A DNA stretch of 64,000 nucleotides. Source: Mobilicoccus massiliensis (lineage in GTDB: Bacteria; Actinomycetota; Actinomycetes; Actinomycetales; Dermatophilaceae). The number at the start of each line of letters is the position of its first letter. The first letter of the stretch is position 1. The position numbers and the translations under genes were made by a program. The stretch covers positions 109,789 through 173,788 of the forward strand of contig NZ_LN651324.1 in the NCBI RefSeq assembly GCF_000826525.2, given 5' to 3'. Positions 1-9,914 of this stretch are shown here, one piece after another. Below the pieces are notes generated by a model. The model was not told the origin of the DNA. It did not search any database and saw nothing but the letters and a program-made list of their open reading frames with translations.

Positions 1-2454
1 CTCGTACGCGATGCGCGCGACGCGGACGACGGCCTCGGGGTCGTCGCCGTTGACGTGGAAGATCGGCGCCTGGATCATGCGCGCCGGGTCGGAGGAGTAC
101 ACCGAGCTGCGCGAGGAGGCGGGCGCCGTGGTGAACCCGACCTGGTTGTTGACGATGATGTGCACGGTGCCGCCGGTGCGGTAGCCGCGCAGCTGGCTCA
201 GCTGCAGCGTCTCGAGGACGACACCCTGGCCGGCGAACGCCGCGTCGCCGTGCAACAGCACCGGCAGCACGGTGAACGCCTCGCCGTGCAGGTCGATACG
301 GTCCTGCTTGGCGCGCACGATGCCCTCGAGCACGGGGTTGACGGCCTCGAGGTGGCTCGGGTTGGCCGCGAGGTAGACCTTGGTCTTCTCGCCGTCCTCA
401 CTGACGAACTCGCCCTCGGTGCCGAGGTGGTACTTGACGTCACCGGAGCCCTGGACGCTGCTCGGGTCCTGCTTGCCCTCGAACTCGCGGAAGATCTGCC
501 CGTAGCTCTTGCCCGCGATGTTGGCGAGCACGTTGAGGCGGCCACGGTGAGGCATGCCGATGCAGACCTCCTCCATGCCGTCCTTGGCCGCCATGAAGAG
601 CACCTCGTCGAGCGCGGCGATGGTGGACTCGCCGCCTTCGAGACTGAACCGCTTCTGGCCGACGAACTTCGTCTGCAGGAAGGTCTCGAACGCCTCGGCG
701 GCGTTGAGGCGACGCAGGATGCGCATCTGCTCGTCGCGGCCGACCTTCTGCGCCGGCACCTCGACCCGCTCCTGCATCCAGCGACGCTGCTCCGGGTCCT
801 GGATGTGCATGTACTCCACGCCGACCGTGCGGCAGTAGGAGTCCTGCAGCACGTCGAGCATCTCGCGCAGCGTGGCCATGGGCTTGCCGCCGAAGCCGCC
901 CGTCGGGAACTCGCGGTCGAGATCCCAGATCGACAGACCGTGCGTGGAGAGCTGCAGGTCGGGGTGGCGACGCTGGCGGTACTCCAACGGGTCGGTGTCG
1001 GCGAGCAGGTGTCCGCGCACGCGGTAGGCGTGGATGAGCTGCTGCACGCGCACCGACTTGCTGAGGTCGTCGTCGTGCGTGGTCGAGACGTCCTGGCTCC
1101 AGCGGATGGGCTCGTACGGGATGCGCAGCGAGGCGTAGATCTCGTCGTAGAACCCGTCCTCACCCAGCAGGTTGCGGTGGATGATTCGCAGGAAGTCACC
1201 GGAGGCCGCGCCCTGGATGATGCGGTGGTCGTACGTGCTCGTCAGGGTCATGATCTTGCTGATGGCCTGACGGTTGAGCGTGTCGAGGCTCGCGCCCTGC
1301 CACTCGGCCGGGTACTCCATCGCGCCGACGCCGATGATCGTGCCCTGGCCCTTCATGAGCCGCGGCACGGAGTGCACGGTGCCGATCGTGCCGGGGTTGG
1401 TGAGCGAGATCGTCGTGCCGGCGAAGTCGTCGACCGTGAGCTTGTTGTCGCGGGCGCGGCGCACGATGTCCTCGTACGCGCTCCAGAAGCCGAAGAAGTC
1501 GAGCTGCTCGGCCGCCTTGATCGAGGGCACGACCAGCGAGCGCGAGCCGTCGGGTTTGGGCAGGTCGATGGCCAGGCCGAAGTTGATGTGTGCGGGCTTG
1601 ACCAGCGAGGGCTTGCCGTCGACGACGTCGAAGCTGTAGTTCATGTCGGGCAGCACCTTGAGGGCCTTGACCACGGCGTACCCGATGATGTGCGTGAAGG
1701 AGACCTTGCCACCGCGGTTGCGACGCAGGTGCTGGTTGATCGCGACGCGGTTGTCGATGAGCGCCTTCGCCGGCATGGAGCGCACGCTCGTCGCGGTGGG
1801 CACCTCGAGGCTCGCGTCCATGTTGGTGACGATGCGCGCCGCCGGGCCGCGCAACGGCTTGACCTCGTTCTGGGCGACCTCCTTGGCCGGCTTGGCGGCC
1901 GGGGTGTCACGGGAGGTCGGCATCTGACGCGCCATCGGCTCGCGGGTCTCGTCGCCGGGCTTGGGAGCCGGGGGAGTGGTCTCGTGACTCTGGGCGCTCG
2001 CCGCCTTGGACTCCGCGCCGGTGTCGGCTCCCGCCTCGGTGTTGGGCGACGGCTTGCTCGGCCGGCGGTCCCCGGTCTCGGTCGTGGCCTGCCGCTCGCC
2101 CTCGTCGGTGGGCTTGCCCCCCGGCGCCTTGCCCGCCTTCTCGGTGTCGGAGGATGCCGTGGGCTTCTTCTGCGGCGCGGGCTTCTCCTCGGCCTTCGCG
2201 CCCGCCTTGCTCGACTCGGGCTTGGCCTCGGCCTTCTGCTCGGAACTCTTCGCGGGCCTCGCCGGGGCGGGCCGGCTCGGCCCGGAACCGTCACCGCTGC
2301 GCGCCTGTCCCGGCTTGTAGTCGGCGAAGAAGTCCCACCAGGCCTCATCGACCGAGTGCTTGTCCTCGAGGTATTGCTCGTAGAGCTCGTCGACCAGCCA
2401 TTGATTGGGTCCGAACTCCGCCAGGGGGTCGCTTGCCGAGGGCTTGTCGGTCAC
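1..2454 (-). CDS. kgd: Multifunctional 2-oxoglutarate decarboxylase/dehydrogenase E1 (partial, 3' end outside window)
   Basis: Decarboxylates 2-oxoglutarate with thiamine diphosphate and feeds succinyl groups to the TCA cycle. The 818 codons present have the actinobacterial KGD/OdhA layout. Residues 1-45 are the E1 N-terminal helix ([12 protein letters not shown]). Residues ~50-200 are an Ala/Lys/Glu/Pro-rich linker. Residues ~205-430 are an E2-like succinyltransferase domain with the [13 protein letters not shown] motif. The E1 part follows, with the [11 protein letters not shown] thiamine-pocket motif. Family members are about 1,230 aa, so roughly 400 residues lie beyond position 1. The start is the GTG at 2454, preceded by GAAAGAGG; no in-frame ATG nearby fits better. 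The next gene upstream on the same strand ends 323 bp away, so kgd probably has its own promoter. Confidence 0.95.
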   Translation of the reverse strand, partial: MTDKPSASDPLAEFGPNQWLVDELYEQYLEDKHSVDEAWWDFFADYKPGQARSGDGSGPSRPAPARPAKSSEQKAEAKPESSKAGAKAEEKPAPQKKPTASSDTEKAGKAPGGKPTDEGERQATTETGDRRPSKPSPNTEAGADTGAESKAASAQSHETTPPAPKPGDETREPMARQMPTSRDTPAAKPAKEVAQNEVKPLRGPAARIVTNMDASLEVPTATSVRSMPAKALIDNRVAINQHLRRNRGGKVSFTHIIGYAVVKALKVLPDMNYSFDVVDGKPSLVKPAHINFGLAIDLPKPDGSRSLVVPSIKAAEQLDFFGFWSAYEDIVRRARDNKLTVDDFAGTTISLTNPGTIGTVHSVPRLMKGQGTIIGVGAMEYPAEWQGASLDTLNRQAISKIMTLTSTYDHRIIQGAASGDFLRIIHRNLLGEDGFYDEIYASLRIPYEPIRWSQDVSTTHDDDLSKSVRVQQLIHAYRVRGHLLADTDPLEYRQRRHPDLQLSTHGLSIWDLDREFPTGGFGGKPMATLREMLDVLQDSYCRTVGVEYMHIQDPEQRRWMQERVEVPAQKVGRDEQMRILRRLNAAEAFETFLQTKFVGQKRFSLEGGESTIAALDEVLFMAAKDGMEEVCIGMPHRGRLNVLANIAGKSYGQIFREFEGKQDPSSVQGSGDVKYHLGTEGEFVSEDGEKTKVYLAANPSHLEAVNPVLEGIVRAKQDRIDLHGEAFTVLPVLLHGDAAFAGQGVVLETLQLSQLRGYRTGGTVHIIVNNQVGFTTAPASSRSSVYSSDPARMIQAPIFHVNGDDPEAVVRVARIAYE

Positions 2455-2777
2455 GGGAGATAACGCCTCTTTCGAACGTCGACTATGCCGGCTGGGTCCC
2501 GCGACGCCCGTCGGTCCGAGCGTCGACGAGACGCGGAAACGACATCTGACGCAACGAGGACATACGTGGATCAGGGTACATGTGCAGGTGCGGCCGGGGC
2601 GCGCCGACGTCGCCGCGATCCGGCGATCTCGTGACGGGGTGTGAAGGAGGCGCAGGGGTGCGTTCCGGGTCGCACCCGCTCGCGACGGTGCAGGTCGGCC
2701 CACGGGCGCAGCAACCGGCGGCGGTCGGGAACGTGTCGATCGCCGCGTCGTCCCGGCCCGACCCCGGCAGCGCGGGC
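2455..2777 (-). promoter_or_regulatory. kgd upstream region (323 bp, no gene)
   Basis: Gap between the epimerase-like gene and kgd, both on the minus strand. No credible coding frame is seen: the open frames here lack codon bias. A CATAGT hexamer at 2482-2487 (minus) could be a -10 box. It would place the start of transcription about 20 nt before the kgd GTG, with GAAAGAGG as ribosome site. No convincing -35 box or operator was found. Confidence 0.3.
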
Positions 2778-3671
2778 TCAGGGGTGGCGGCGACCCTCGC
2801 CGGCGATGATCGCCGAGTACCCCTCGCGATAGCTGGGGTAGGCGAACTCGAACCCGGAGGCGCGCAGCGCGGTCGAGCTGAGACGGCGCCCCTCGTCGTC
2901 GGCGACGCGAGGCGACGGCTCCTGCGGCGGCAGCCCGAGTTCGCCACGGATGTGGTCGGCGACGTCGAGTGCGTGTGCCGGCTCGGTGTCGGTGCCGAGG
3001 TACAGGGGGCCCGGGTGGTCGGACATGGTGAGCAGGTGCACCACGGCGGCCGCCGCGTCGTCGCGGTGGATGCGGTTGGTCCACGAATCGGCGATCTCGC
3101 CGCGGCGTGCCCTCTCGATGAACCGTCCGCGCCCGGGGCCGTAGAGCCCGGAGAGACGCAGGACGGTGCCGCGGGGCATCCGTTCGAGGAAGAGCCTCTC
3201 GGCCTCGAGAAGGACGTCGTGAGTGGGGCGGGCCGGGCGTGGCGCCGTGGTCTCGTCGAGGTCGCCGGTGAGATCGCCGTACACGCCGGTGGACGACACG
3301 AGCACCGCGCGCTCCGGCTCGATGCCCGCCGCGCCGAGGGCCTCGAACACCCGCTTCAGTCCGCCGACGTAGGTCGCGCGATAGGCCTCCTCGTCGCGGG
3401 AGTCGGCGGTGAGGATGATCGCGACGCGCTCGTAACGGCCCGGGGGCAGGTCGGGGACGTCATGAGTGAGATCGACCGAGAGCCCGGGGATCTGCGGCGG
3501 GAGGACGTCGACCGTACGCCGGAGGCCGAGAACGCGGTCGCCGCGGGCGGTCAGGCGCAGACCGACCTCCGTGCCCAGGTCACCGCACCCGGCGATGAGT
3601 GCCGTCGGCGCCTCGGATGTGACGCCGGTGGCCGTGGCCGGCCTCGAAACGGCGGTGCGATCGTCGCTCAT
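2778..3671 (-). CDS. NAD(P)-dependent epimerase/dehydratase-like protein (SDR, YeeZ-like)
   Basis: A 297-aa extended-SDR-like protein. A glycine-rich nucleotide-binding loop ([13 protein letters not shown]) lies near residue 30. SSTGVYG and [11 protein letters not shown] resemble the active-site and substrate regions of nucleoside-diphosphate-sugar epimerases. The classical YxxxK is not intact after the SSTGVYG segment, so catalysis is uncertain; it may be a YeeZ-type member with no assigned reaction. It is cytosolic, with no signal or membrane segment. It lies between the OPT transporter terminator and kgd, apparently monocistronic. ATG 3671 was chosen because a -10-like TAACGT ends 7 nt before it, suggesting leaderless translation. 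Confidence 0.75.
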   Translation of the reverse strand: MSDDRTAVSRPATATGVTSEAPTALIAGCGDLGTEVGLRLTARGDRVLGLRRTVDVLPPQIPGLSVDLTHDVPDLPPGRYERVAIILTADSRDEEAYRATYVGGLKRVFEALGAAGIEPERAVLVSSTGVYGDLTGDLDETTAPRPARPTHDVLLEAERLFLERMPRGTVLRLSGLYGPGRGRFIERARRGEIADSWTNRIHRDDAAAAVVHLLTMSDHPGPLYLGTDTEPAHALDVADHIRGELGLPPQEPSPRVADDEGRRLSSTALRASGFEFAYPSYREGYSAIIAGEGRRHP

Positions 3672-3678
3672 GGCGGCG

Positions 3679-3684
3679 ACGTTA
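3679..3684 (-). promoter_or_regulatory. -10 box of a leaderless promoter (epimerase-like gene)
   Basis: TAACGT on the minus strand, followed by 7 nt and then the ATG at 3671. Transcription would begin at or next to the start codon. No Shine-Dalgarno sequence precedes the ATG. The same geometry recurs at other starts in this window. Confidence 0.45.
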
Positions 3685-3744
3685 CCGGCCGTCGACGCCG
3701 GCGTGCCGCGCGGTCTGCGATCGCTGCAGGCAGCCCCCGGACGC

Positions 3745-3782
3745 CGAAGGGCGCCGGGCCTCGTCGGATCCGGCGCCCTTCG
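3745..3782 (-). terminator. Hairpin terminator after the OPT transporter gene
   Basis: Perfect 13-bp inverted repeat (left arm 3745-3757, right arm 3770-3782, 12-nt loop) just downstream of the transporter stop codon on the minus strand. There is no U-run, as is usual for actinobacterial hairpin terminators. Confidence 0.75.
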
Positions 3783-3791
3783 TCGAGGCGA

Positions 3792-5819
3792 CTAGCGCAC
3801 GTTCGCCGTGCCCGACTCGATGTCGGGCCCGGGCAGGTCGGTCCCGCGGGCCAGCGTGCGGATCCACTGGTACAGGCCGAGGACGATGACCGCGAACACG
3901 ATGACGCCCGCGATGTTGGCGATCGGCTCGAAGCCCTCACCCATGATCGCCATCGGCGACTCATCGCCGGTGGCGGCGACGACCCCGGCGAACAGCACGC
4001 CGAAGAGCGACTCACCGACGATGAGGCCGGTGGCGAGCAGCACGCCGATGCGCTTGACCGACTCCGGGTTCGAGCGCTGGTGGGCCCACCGGTCGTAGAG
4101 CAGGCCGAGGACGGCGCCGATCGGGATCATGAGCGTGAGGTCGATCGGCAGGTACATGCCCATGCCCACCGCGAGCGGCGGCAGTGCCAGCCTGCGGTTG
4201 CCGACGCGGTGGAGGAGTTCGTCCACGACGACGACGACGGCACCGATCGTGGCGCCGAGTCCGATGAGCCCCCAGTCGAGGCCGCTGCCGAGAACTCCGT
4301 TGGCCAGCGTCGAGATGAGCGAGGCCTGCGGCGCGGCGAGCGCATCCTTGCCCGCGCCCGGAGCTCCGGCGAACCCGAAGCTCGTGTTCATCACCTGGAG
4401 GATGGGCGGGATGACCATCGATCCGAAGGCGACACCGATGACGAGCGCGACCTGCTGCTTCCACGGCGTCGCGCCGACGAGCTGACCGGTCTTGAGATCC
4501 TGCAGGTTGTCGTTGCTGATGGTCGCGACGCCGAACACCACGGCCGTCGTGAACAAGGTGTAGGCGACGAGCGCCTCGGTCTGGCCCGCGCCGACGCCGT
4601 GCACGGCCTTGATGAGCAGGGCCGCGGTGACCGCGACGATGATGCCGACGCCGGAGATCGGCGAGTTCGACGCGCCGATGAGACCGGCCATGTAACCGCA
4701 GACCGAGGCGACGAACAGGCCGACGAGCAGGACGTAGAGGATCGAGGTGATGACGAGGCCCGTCGCGTTGCCCTCCAGGGGGGTGCCGCGGGTGAACAGC
4801 CAGAGCAGCGCGCCGATCGGCAGCATGGAGGCGAGGGTGACGCCCGCGACGACCTTGAACGACAGGTCGCGCTCGGTGATGTCGACCTCCTGGCCCGCGG
4901 CGCGGGCGTTGGTCGAGGCGAGGGCGTCCTTGATGCCCTTGATGATCGGGCCGATGATCTTGAGCAGGGTCCACACGGCCGCGACACCCATCGCGCCGGC
5001 GCCGATGAGACGGATGTCGCTCTTGAACACGGCACCGACGACGTCGGCGAGCGGCTCGCCGCCCCCGACCTGGCCGGCGGTGTACATCGGCAGCAGCACG
5101 CCCCAGGAGATGACGAGGCCGACGATCATCGCGATACCGACGGTGATGCCGACGAGGTGACCCACGCCGATGAGGGCCAGCGACAGGCTCGAACCGATCA
5201 TCGTGCCGCCGGAGCCGACGCGGAACGCCTTGTCGACGCCCTCGGCGACGAGCTTGAGCTTGGCGAGCAAGAGGAAGCAGGCCGCGCCGAGCGCTCCCGC
5301 GATGATGACCTTGAGGCCGCGCTTGTTCTCCTCGTGGCCCTCGGTGGAGTCCCCGACGCGCAGCACCTCGGCGGCCGCTACACCCTCGGGGTAGGGCAGG
5401 TCGGAGCCCGTCACGAGGGCCCGCCGCAGCGGGATCGAGTACATGACACCGAGGATGCCGCCGAAGAGGCAGACGCCGACCGTGGTCCAGTACGGGAATC
5501 CGGTCCAGTACCCGAGCATCACGAGGCCCGGGAGCACGAAGATGATCGCCGACAACGTGCCCGCCGCCGACGCGATCGTCTGCACGATGTTGTTCTCGAT
5601 GATGCTGTGATCGCGGAACATCCGCAGCACGGCCATCGAGATCACCGCGGCGGGAATCGACGTCGCGAACGTCAGACCTACCTTGAGACCCAGGTACACG
5701 TTGGCCGCGGTGAAGACCAACGTGATGATGCCGCCGATGACGACGCCACGGATCGTGAGCTCCCGCAGACCCGTCGGCCGGTGGGCCGACGGCGTGGCGG
5801 GGGTGACCGGTGCGGACAT
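3792..5819 (-). CDS. OPT family oligopeptide transporter
   Basis: A 675-aa polytopic membrane protein of the OPT (oligopeptide transporter) family, which takes up peptides or metal-chelate-like substrates by ion coupling. Hydrophobic segments run almost the whole length. The N-terminal LRELTIRGVVIGGIITLVFTA stretch, the YLGLKVGLTFA loop and GSGLDWGLIGLGATIGA are typical of the bacterial branch. The frame is open to 5903. The ATG at 5819 is preferred because GAAGGAGG lies at good spacing before it and the upstream 28 codons are not membrane-protein-like. It stands alone between a terminator (3745-3782) and the tRNA-Arg. Substrate cannot be told from sequence. Confidence 0.9.
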   Translation of the reverse strand: MSAPVTPATPSAHRPTGLRELTIRGVVIGGIITLVFTAANVYLGLKVGLTFATSIPAAVISMAVLRMFRDHSIIENNIVQTIASAAGTLSAIIFVLPGLVMLGYWTGFPYWTTVGVCLFGGILGVMYSIPLRRALVTGSDLPYPEGVAAAEVLRVGDSTEGHEENKRGLKVIIAGALGAACFLLLAKLKLVAEGVDKAFRVGSGGTMIGSSLSLALIGVGHLVGITVGIAMIVGLVISWGVLLPMYTAGQVGGGEPLADVVGAVFKSDIRLIGAGAMGVAAVWTLLKIIGPIIKGIKDALASTNARAAGQEVDITERDLSFKVVAGVTLASMLPIGALLWLFTRGTPLEGNATGLVITSILYVLLVGLFVASVCGYMAGLIGASNSPISGVGIIVAVTAALLIKAVHGVGAGQTEALVAYTLFTTAVVFGVATISNDNLQDLKTGQLVGATPWKQQVALVIGVAFGSMVIPPILQVMNTSFGFAGAPGAGKDALAAPQASLISTLANGVLGSGLDWGLIGLGATIGAVVVVVDELLHRVGNRRLALPPLAVGMGMYLPIDLTLMIPIGAVLGLLYDRWAHQRSNPESVKRIGVLLATGLIVGESLFGVLFAGVVAATGDESPMAIMGEGFEPIANIAGVIVFAVIVLGLYQWIRTLARGTDLPGPDIESGTANVR

Positions 5820-6009
5820 CGCACCCTCCTTCTCGAGCGCTGTTGACGCTCCTACCAGGACGTTCGAGTTGAGGACGGGGCGACCGTCCCGAGAACCCAC
5901 CAACCGTACGGCCGTCGCTTACCTACCACGCGGGATTTCGCGAGATTGGGGGACCTCGTTCCCGTCCCGGTCCAAACGGATGCACAGGACGGGCCGGGCT
6001 CGCGACAGG

Positions 6010-6051
6010 CAGAAGGGGAGCCACCTCTGGAGTGAAGCGGCTCCCCTTCTG
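6010..6051 (-). terminator. Hairpin terminator downstream of tRNA-Arg
   Basis: 13-bp perfect stem (6010-6022 with 6039-6051, 16-nt loop) starting 6 nt past the 3' end of the minus-strand tRNA. It would end the tRNA transcript and separate it from the transporter promoter. Confidence 0.75.
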
Positions 6052-6057
6052 TCGCTG

Positions 6058-6129
6058 CGCCCCCGGCAGGATTCGAACCTGCGCTCCCGCCTCCGGAGGG
6101 CGGTGCTCTATCCCCTGAGCTACGGGGGC
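6058..6129 (-). tRNA. tRNA-Arg (anticodon CCG)
   Basis: Complete cloverleaf on the minus strand. The 7-bp acceptor stem pairs 6123-6129 with 6059-6065; the D arm is GCTC/GAGC. The anticodon stem CCGCC/GGCGG encloses the loop CTCCGGA, giving anticodon CCG. The T arm carries TTCGAAT. Position 73 is G and CCA is not encoded. It reads Arg codon CGG. It is divergent from argS, the gene for the enzyme that charges it, 230 bp away. Confidence 0.97.
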
Positions 6130-6346
6130 CTGCGCAACGGCGTCAACCTTTCGGCCGACGGCACCGCAGAAGCCTACCAGCACCCGGCGGAGCCGATGAC
6201 ACGTCGCGGGACGCGGCTGCGCGGTTACCGTCTCAGGCCATGAGCGATGCTGCGGTAGTAAGTGATTCGCCCCGCATCCGGGGGGTGGGAGGCGAGGTTT
6301 GGCGGCCCCTGGGTGAGGGAGGTCGAGAGCACGTCGGTGCGCTTCG

Positions 6347-6352
6347 TAAACT
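6347..6352 (+). promoter_or_regulatory. -10 box of a leaderless promoter (argS)
   Basis: TAAACT followed 6 nt later by the GTG at 6359. The predicted transcription start falls on or beside that GTG, so the mRNA should be leaderless. No good -35 hexamer is visible. Confidence 0.55.
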
Positions 6353-6358
6353 ATGCGG

Positions 6359-8020
6359 GTGACTCCCGAAGACCTCTCCGAAGCCCTGCACCGCATCCTC
6401 ACCGACGCGGCCGCGTCGGGCGACCTCGCGCTCGAGGCCGACACCATCGTCGTCCCGCGTGTGGCGCGGCCGAAGAACCGGGAGCATGGCGACTGGTCGA
6501 CCAACGTCGCGCTGCAACTCGCGAAGCGGGCCGGTATCAATCCGCGCGATCTCGCGACCGCGATCTCCGAGCGGCTCCTGACCGTCGACGGCATCGCCAA
6601 GGCCGACGTCGCGGGCCCCGGTTTCCTCAACATCACACTCGACGCGGCATCGGCCGGGGAGCTGGCCAGGCAGATCGTCGAGGCCGGGGACTCCTTCGGC
6701 CGGGGCGCGTCCGAGTCCGGCCGGGTGGTCAACCTCGAGTTCATCAGCGCCAACCCCACAGGGCCGTTGCACATCGGGCACACGCGCTGGGCGGCCCTCG
6801 GCGATGCGATGCGCCGCCTCCTCGCCGCGACCGGCGCCGACGTCACGGCGGAGTATTACATCAACGACGCGGGGGCGCAGATGAACCGGTACGGCGCCTC
6901 GGTGCTCGCCCGGGCGCGCGGCGAGGAGCCGCCCGCCGACGGCTACCCCGGTCCCGACGTCGCCGTCCGAGCGCAGGAGGTGCTCGCGCAGCGCCCCGAC
7001 CTGCTCGACCTGCCCGAGGACGAGGCGGTCGCCGTGGCGCGTGACTTCGGGTGCCAGGCGCAGTTGCAGGCGATCAAGGACACCCTCGAACAGTTCGGGG
7101 TTCGCTTCGACGTGTGGTTCTCCGAGCGCGGCCTGCACCAGGGCGGCGCGGTCGAGAAGGCCATCGCGCGGCTGCGCGAGCAGGGTCACGTCTTCGACGC
7201 CGAGGGCGCGATCTGGCTGCGCACCACGACGTTCGGCGACGACAAGGACCGGGTGCTCGTCCGCGCCAACGGCGAGCCCACGTACTTCGCCTCCGACGCC
7301 GCGTACTACCTCAGCAAGAAGGACCGCGGGTTCACCGAGAAGATCTACCTGCTCGGCGCCGACCACCACGGCTACATCGGCCGGCTCAAGGCCATCGCGG
7401 CGTGCGCGGGCGACGATCCGGACTTCAACATCGAGGTCAAGATCGGCCAGCTCGTCGACATCGGCGGCGAGCGCATGGGCAAGCGTCGCGGCAACGCCAT
7501 CTACCTCGACGACCTGCTCGAATGGATCGGCTCCGACGCCGTGCGGTACAGCCTCGCGCGGTTCCCCGCCGACAGCCCGCTGTCGCTCGACGGCGAGGAG
7601 ATGCGCAAGCGCAGCAACGACAACCCCGTGTTCTACGTGCAGTACGCGCACGCCCGCACGTGCAACGTCTCGCGGCTCGCCGCCGAGGACGGGGTGAACC
7701 GCGACGACGCGTTCGAGCCCTCGCTGCTCACCCACGAGACCGAGGCCGCGCTGTTGGCGACGCTCGGCGACTATCCGCGCATCGTCGCGCAGGCGGCGCG
7801 TCTGCTGGAGCCGCACCGGGTCGCGCGCTACCTCGAGGATCTCGCGGCCAAGTACCACAAGTGGTACGACGAGTGCCGCGTGCGCCCGGGCATGGTCGAC
7901 GGCGAACTCGAGCCGACCACCGACCTGCACCGCACGCGCCTGTGGCTCAACGACGCCACCCGGCAGGTGCTGGCCAACGGTCTCGACCTGCTCGGCGTCA
8001 GCGCCCCCGACCGCCTCTGA
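6359..8020 (+). CDS. argS: Arginyl-tRNA synthetase
   Basis: Class I synthetase joining arginine to tRNA-Arg (553 aa). The N-terminal Add1 tRNA-recognition domain occupies residues ~1-120. The HIGH signature is LHIGH at 137-141, and a KMSKS-like ERMGKR is at 372-377. The C-terminal DALR anticodon-binding domain contains YVQYAHAR. I place the start at GTG 6359 (VTPEDL) rather than ATG 6353. It sits where transcription should begin after TAAACT, and the Mycobacterium tuberculosis enzyme as I remember it also starts VTPADL. It is the first gene of the argS-lysA-hom-thrB-rho series, with tRNA-Arg(CCG) divergent upstream. Confidence 0.96.
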   Translation: MTPEDLSEALHRILTDAAASGDLALEADTIVVPRVARPKNREHGDWSTNVALQLAKRAGINPRDLATAISERLLTVDGIAKADVAGPGFLNITLDAASAGELARQIVEAGDSFGRGASESGRVVNLEFISANPTGPLHIGHTRWAALGDAMRRLLAATGADVTAEYYINDAGAQMNRYGASVLARARGEEPPADGYPGPDVAVRAQEVLAQRPDLLDLPEDEAVAVARDFGCQAQLQAIKDTLEQFGVRFDVWFSERGLHQGGAVEKAIARLREQGHVFDAEGAIWLRTTTFGDDKDRVLVRANGEPTYFASDAAYYLSKKDRGFTEKIYLLGADHHGYIGRLKAIAACAGDDPDFNIEVKIGQLVDIGGERMGKRRGNAIYLDDLLEWIGSDAVRYSLARFPADSPLSLDGEEMRKRSNDNPVFYVQYAHARTCNVSRLAAEDGVNRDDAFEPSLLTHETEAALLATLGDYPRIVAQAARLLEPHRVARYLEDLAAKYHKWYDECRVRPGMVDGELEPTTDLHRTRLWLNDATRQVLANGLDLLGVSAPDRL

Positions 8021-8309
8021 CGGCAGGGCCGAGCCGGCGACGGCGGCATTTCGGCTCGGTCGTCGAACCCTCGACGTCGGGACCTCCGCGGACAACGGTG
8101 ACAGGCGAGGGTCGGCGGGAGCACGTCGTCCGACGGCCTTCGGTGGATCCGTGGCCGACCCACGTTCGCGGTGCGTCCGGTCGTCGGACACCGCGCCCTT
8201 GTCTGCGGTGTCCCGGTCATGCTGAGCCGCGGTCTCATGCACCACGTCAGAACGCACGCGCCTCATCGGTTCGCGTGCGAACGCACCCGAACCCACGCGA
8301 GGACGATCC

Positions 8310-9737
8310 ATGAACATGCGCGCCCACGAGGCCGGTGCCCTGCACGCGGAGGGGTACGGCGGCCCGCCGCAGTGGCTGCCGTATCCGAGCGACGTCAACG
8401 CGCTGCTGCCCCAGCTGTGGCCGGCCGACGCCCATCGCGACGCCGACGGCCAGCTCGTCGTCGGGGGAGTGCGGGCCGGTGACATCGCGGCCGAGTTCGG
8501 CACGCCCGCCTACGTGCTCGACGAGGCCGACTTCCGGCGCCGGGCCCAGGCCTTCCGCGACGAGTTCGCGGCCCCCTTCGCCGAGATCGGTACCGGGCTC
8601 GACGTCTACTACGCGGGCAAGGCGTTCCTCTGCACGGCGGTCGCGCGCTGGGTGGGCGAGGAGGGCCTGTTCCTCGACGTGTGCAGCGGTGGCGAGCTCG
8701 CTGTGGCGAAGCGCGCCGGATTCCCGGCCGAGCGCATCGGCATGCACGGCAACAACAAGTCGTCCGCCGAGATCGAGGCCGCGCTGGAGTACGGCGTCGG
8801 ACGGATCATCGTCGACTCCTTCCACGAGATCGAGCGCGTCGCGCAGATCGCGCGCCGCCTCGGCGTGCGAGCGCCGGTCATGGTGCGGGTCACGGTGGGC
8901 GTCGAGGCACACACGCACGAGTACATCGCCACGGCGCACGAGGACCAGAAGTTCGGCTTCAGCCTCGCCGGCGGACAGGCTGCGGCCGCGGTCGAGGCCA
9001 TCCTCGCCGCCTCCGACGCCCTCGACCTGCGCGGTCTGCACAGCCACATCGGCAGCCAGATCTTCGACACCGCGGGCTTCGAGGTGGCGGCCGGGCGACT
9101 TCTCGGCCTGCACGCCGAGGTGGCGCGCCGCGGCCACGTCCTGCCCGAACTCGACCTCGGCGGCGGCTTCGGCATCGCCTACACCAGCGAGAACACCCCG
9201 ATGGCCGCGCACGACCTCGGTGCCGGCCTCGCCGAGATCACCCGTCGCACCTGCGAGGCCGAGGGCGTCGCCGTGCCGCGGATCTCGATCGAACCCGGCC
9301 GCGCGATCGTCGGATCGGCGGGATACACGCTCTACGAGGTCGGCACGGTCAAGGAGGTCGAGCTCGGCGGCGGTGGTCGGCGCGCCTACGTCTCGGTTGA
9401 CGGCGGGATGAGCGACAACGCCCGCACCGCCCTCTACGCCGCCGACTATTCGTGCACGATGGCCGTCCGGGCGAGTGAGGCGCCGCCGATGCTCTCCCGC
9501 GTCGTCGGCAAGCACTGCGAGAGCGGTGACATCGTCGTCATGGACGAGTACCTGCCCACCGACGTGCGCCCCGGTGACCTTTTGGCCGTCCCCGGCACCG
9601 GTGCCTACTGTCGCGCTCTGAGCAGTCAGTACAACCACGTGCCCCGGCCTCCGGTCGTCGCGGTCCGCGACGGACGGGCACGCCTGATCGTGCGACGCGA
9701 GAGCATCGACGACATCCTCGCGCTCGACGTGGAGTGA
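8310..9737 (+). CDS. lysA: Diaminopimelate decarboxylase
   Basis: PLP enzyme of alanine-racemase fold III that makes L-lysine from meso-diaminopimelate (475 aa). The PLP-lysine motif YYAGKAFLC, the HSHIGSQI strand, the GGGFGIAY glycine loop, the EPGRAI segment and the substrate-binding HCESGDIV are all present. It is cytosolic. A GAGGA element lies about 8 nt before the ATG at 8310; ATG 8316 is a less likely alternative. The 289-bp gap after argS shows no gene and no clear promoter. Pairing with hom reflects the shared aspartate-family pathway. Confidence 0.96.
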   Translation: MNMRAHEAGALHAEGYGGPPQWLPYPSDVNALLPQLWPADAHRDADGQLVVGGVRAGDIAAEFGTPAYVLDEADFRRRAQAFRDEFAAPFAEIGTGLDVYYAGKAFLCTAVARWVGEEGLFLDVCSGGELAVAKRAGFPAERIGMHGNNKSSAEIEAALEYGVGRIIVDSFHEIERVAQIARRLGVRAPVMVRVTVGVEAHTHEYIATAHEDQKFGFSLAGGQAAAAVEAILAASDALDLRGLHSHIGSQIFDTAGFEVAAGRLLGLHAEVARRGHVLPELDLGGGFGIAYTSENTPMAAHDLGAGLAEITRRTCEAEGVAVPRISIEPGRAIVGSAGYTLYEVGTVKEVELGGGGRRAYVSVDGGMSDNARTALYAADYSCTMAVRASEAPPMLSRVVGKHCESGDIVVMDEYLPTDVRPGDLLAVPGTGAYCRALSSQYNHVPRPPVVAVRDGRARLIVRRESIDDILALDVE

Positions 9738-9741
9738 CGAG

Positions 9742-9855
9742 GGTGAACGGCGAGGCGTGACCGATGACCGCGCGCGTCGCTGACGTCGGCCGTGCCGGCT
9801 GAACGCCGGCGTGGACGACACGAAGTCCCGTGATGCGGACCCCTGTCCGTTCACC
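9742..9855 (+). other. Possible structured leader before hom
   Basis: The lysA-hom gap holds a 9-bp closing inverted repeat (9742-9750 with 9847-9855). It encloses a smaller GCCGGC-TGAAC-GCCGGC hairpin. This could be an intergenic transcript fold or a weak terminator. No Thr/Ile-rich leader peptide of the enterobacterial attenuator type was seen. Function is unknown. Confidence 0.25.
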
Positions 9856-9914
9856 TGGTGGCCGCCGGGCAGGATGGTGCAGTGTCCTCGAACCCCCAGC
9901 GTGAAGGAATGCCG

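Noticed and set aside
55..2463. An 802-codon open frame on the plus strand opposite kgd
   Set aside because: Composition is typical of antisense reading of a high-GC gene (Val/Leu/Ala/Arg/Asp-rich, no domains), and kgd on the minus strand is unmistakable.
2778..3671. Classical sugar epimerase with intact YxxxK
   Set aside because: The conserved Tyr-x-x-x-Lys pair is not present at the expected place, so a specific epimerase reaction is not claimed.
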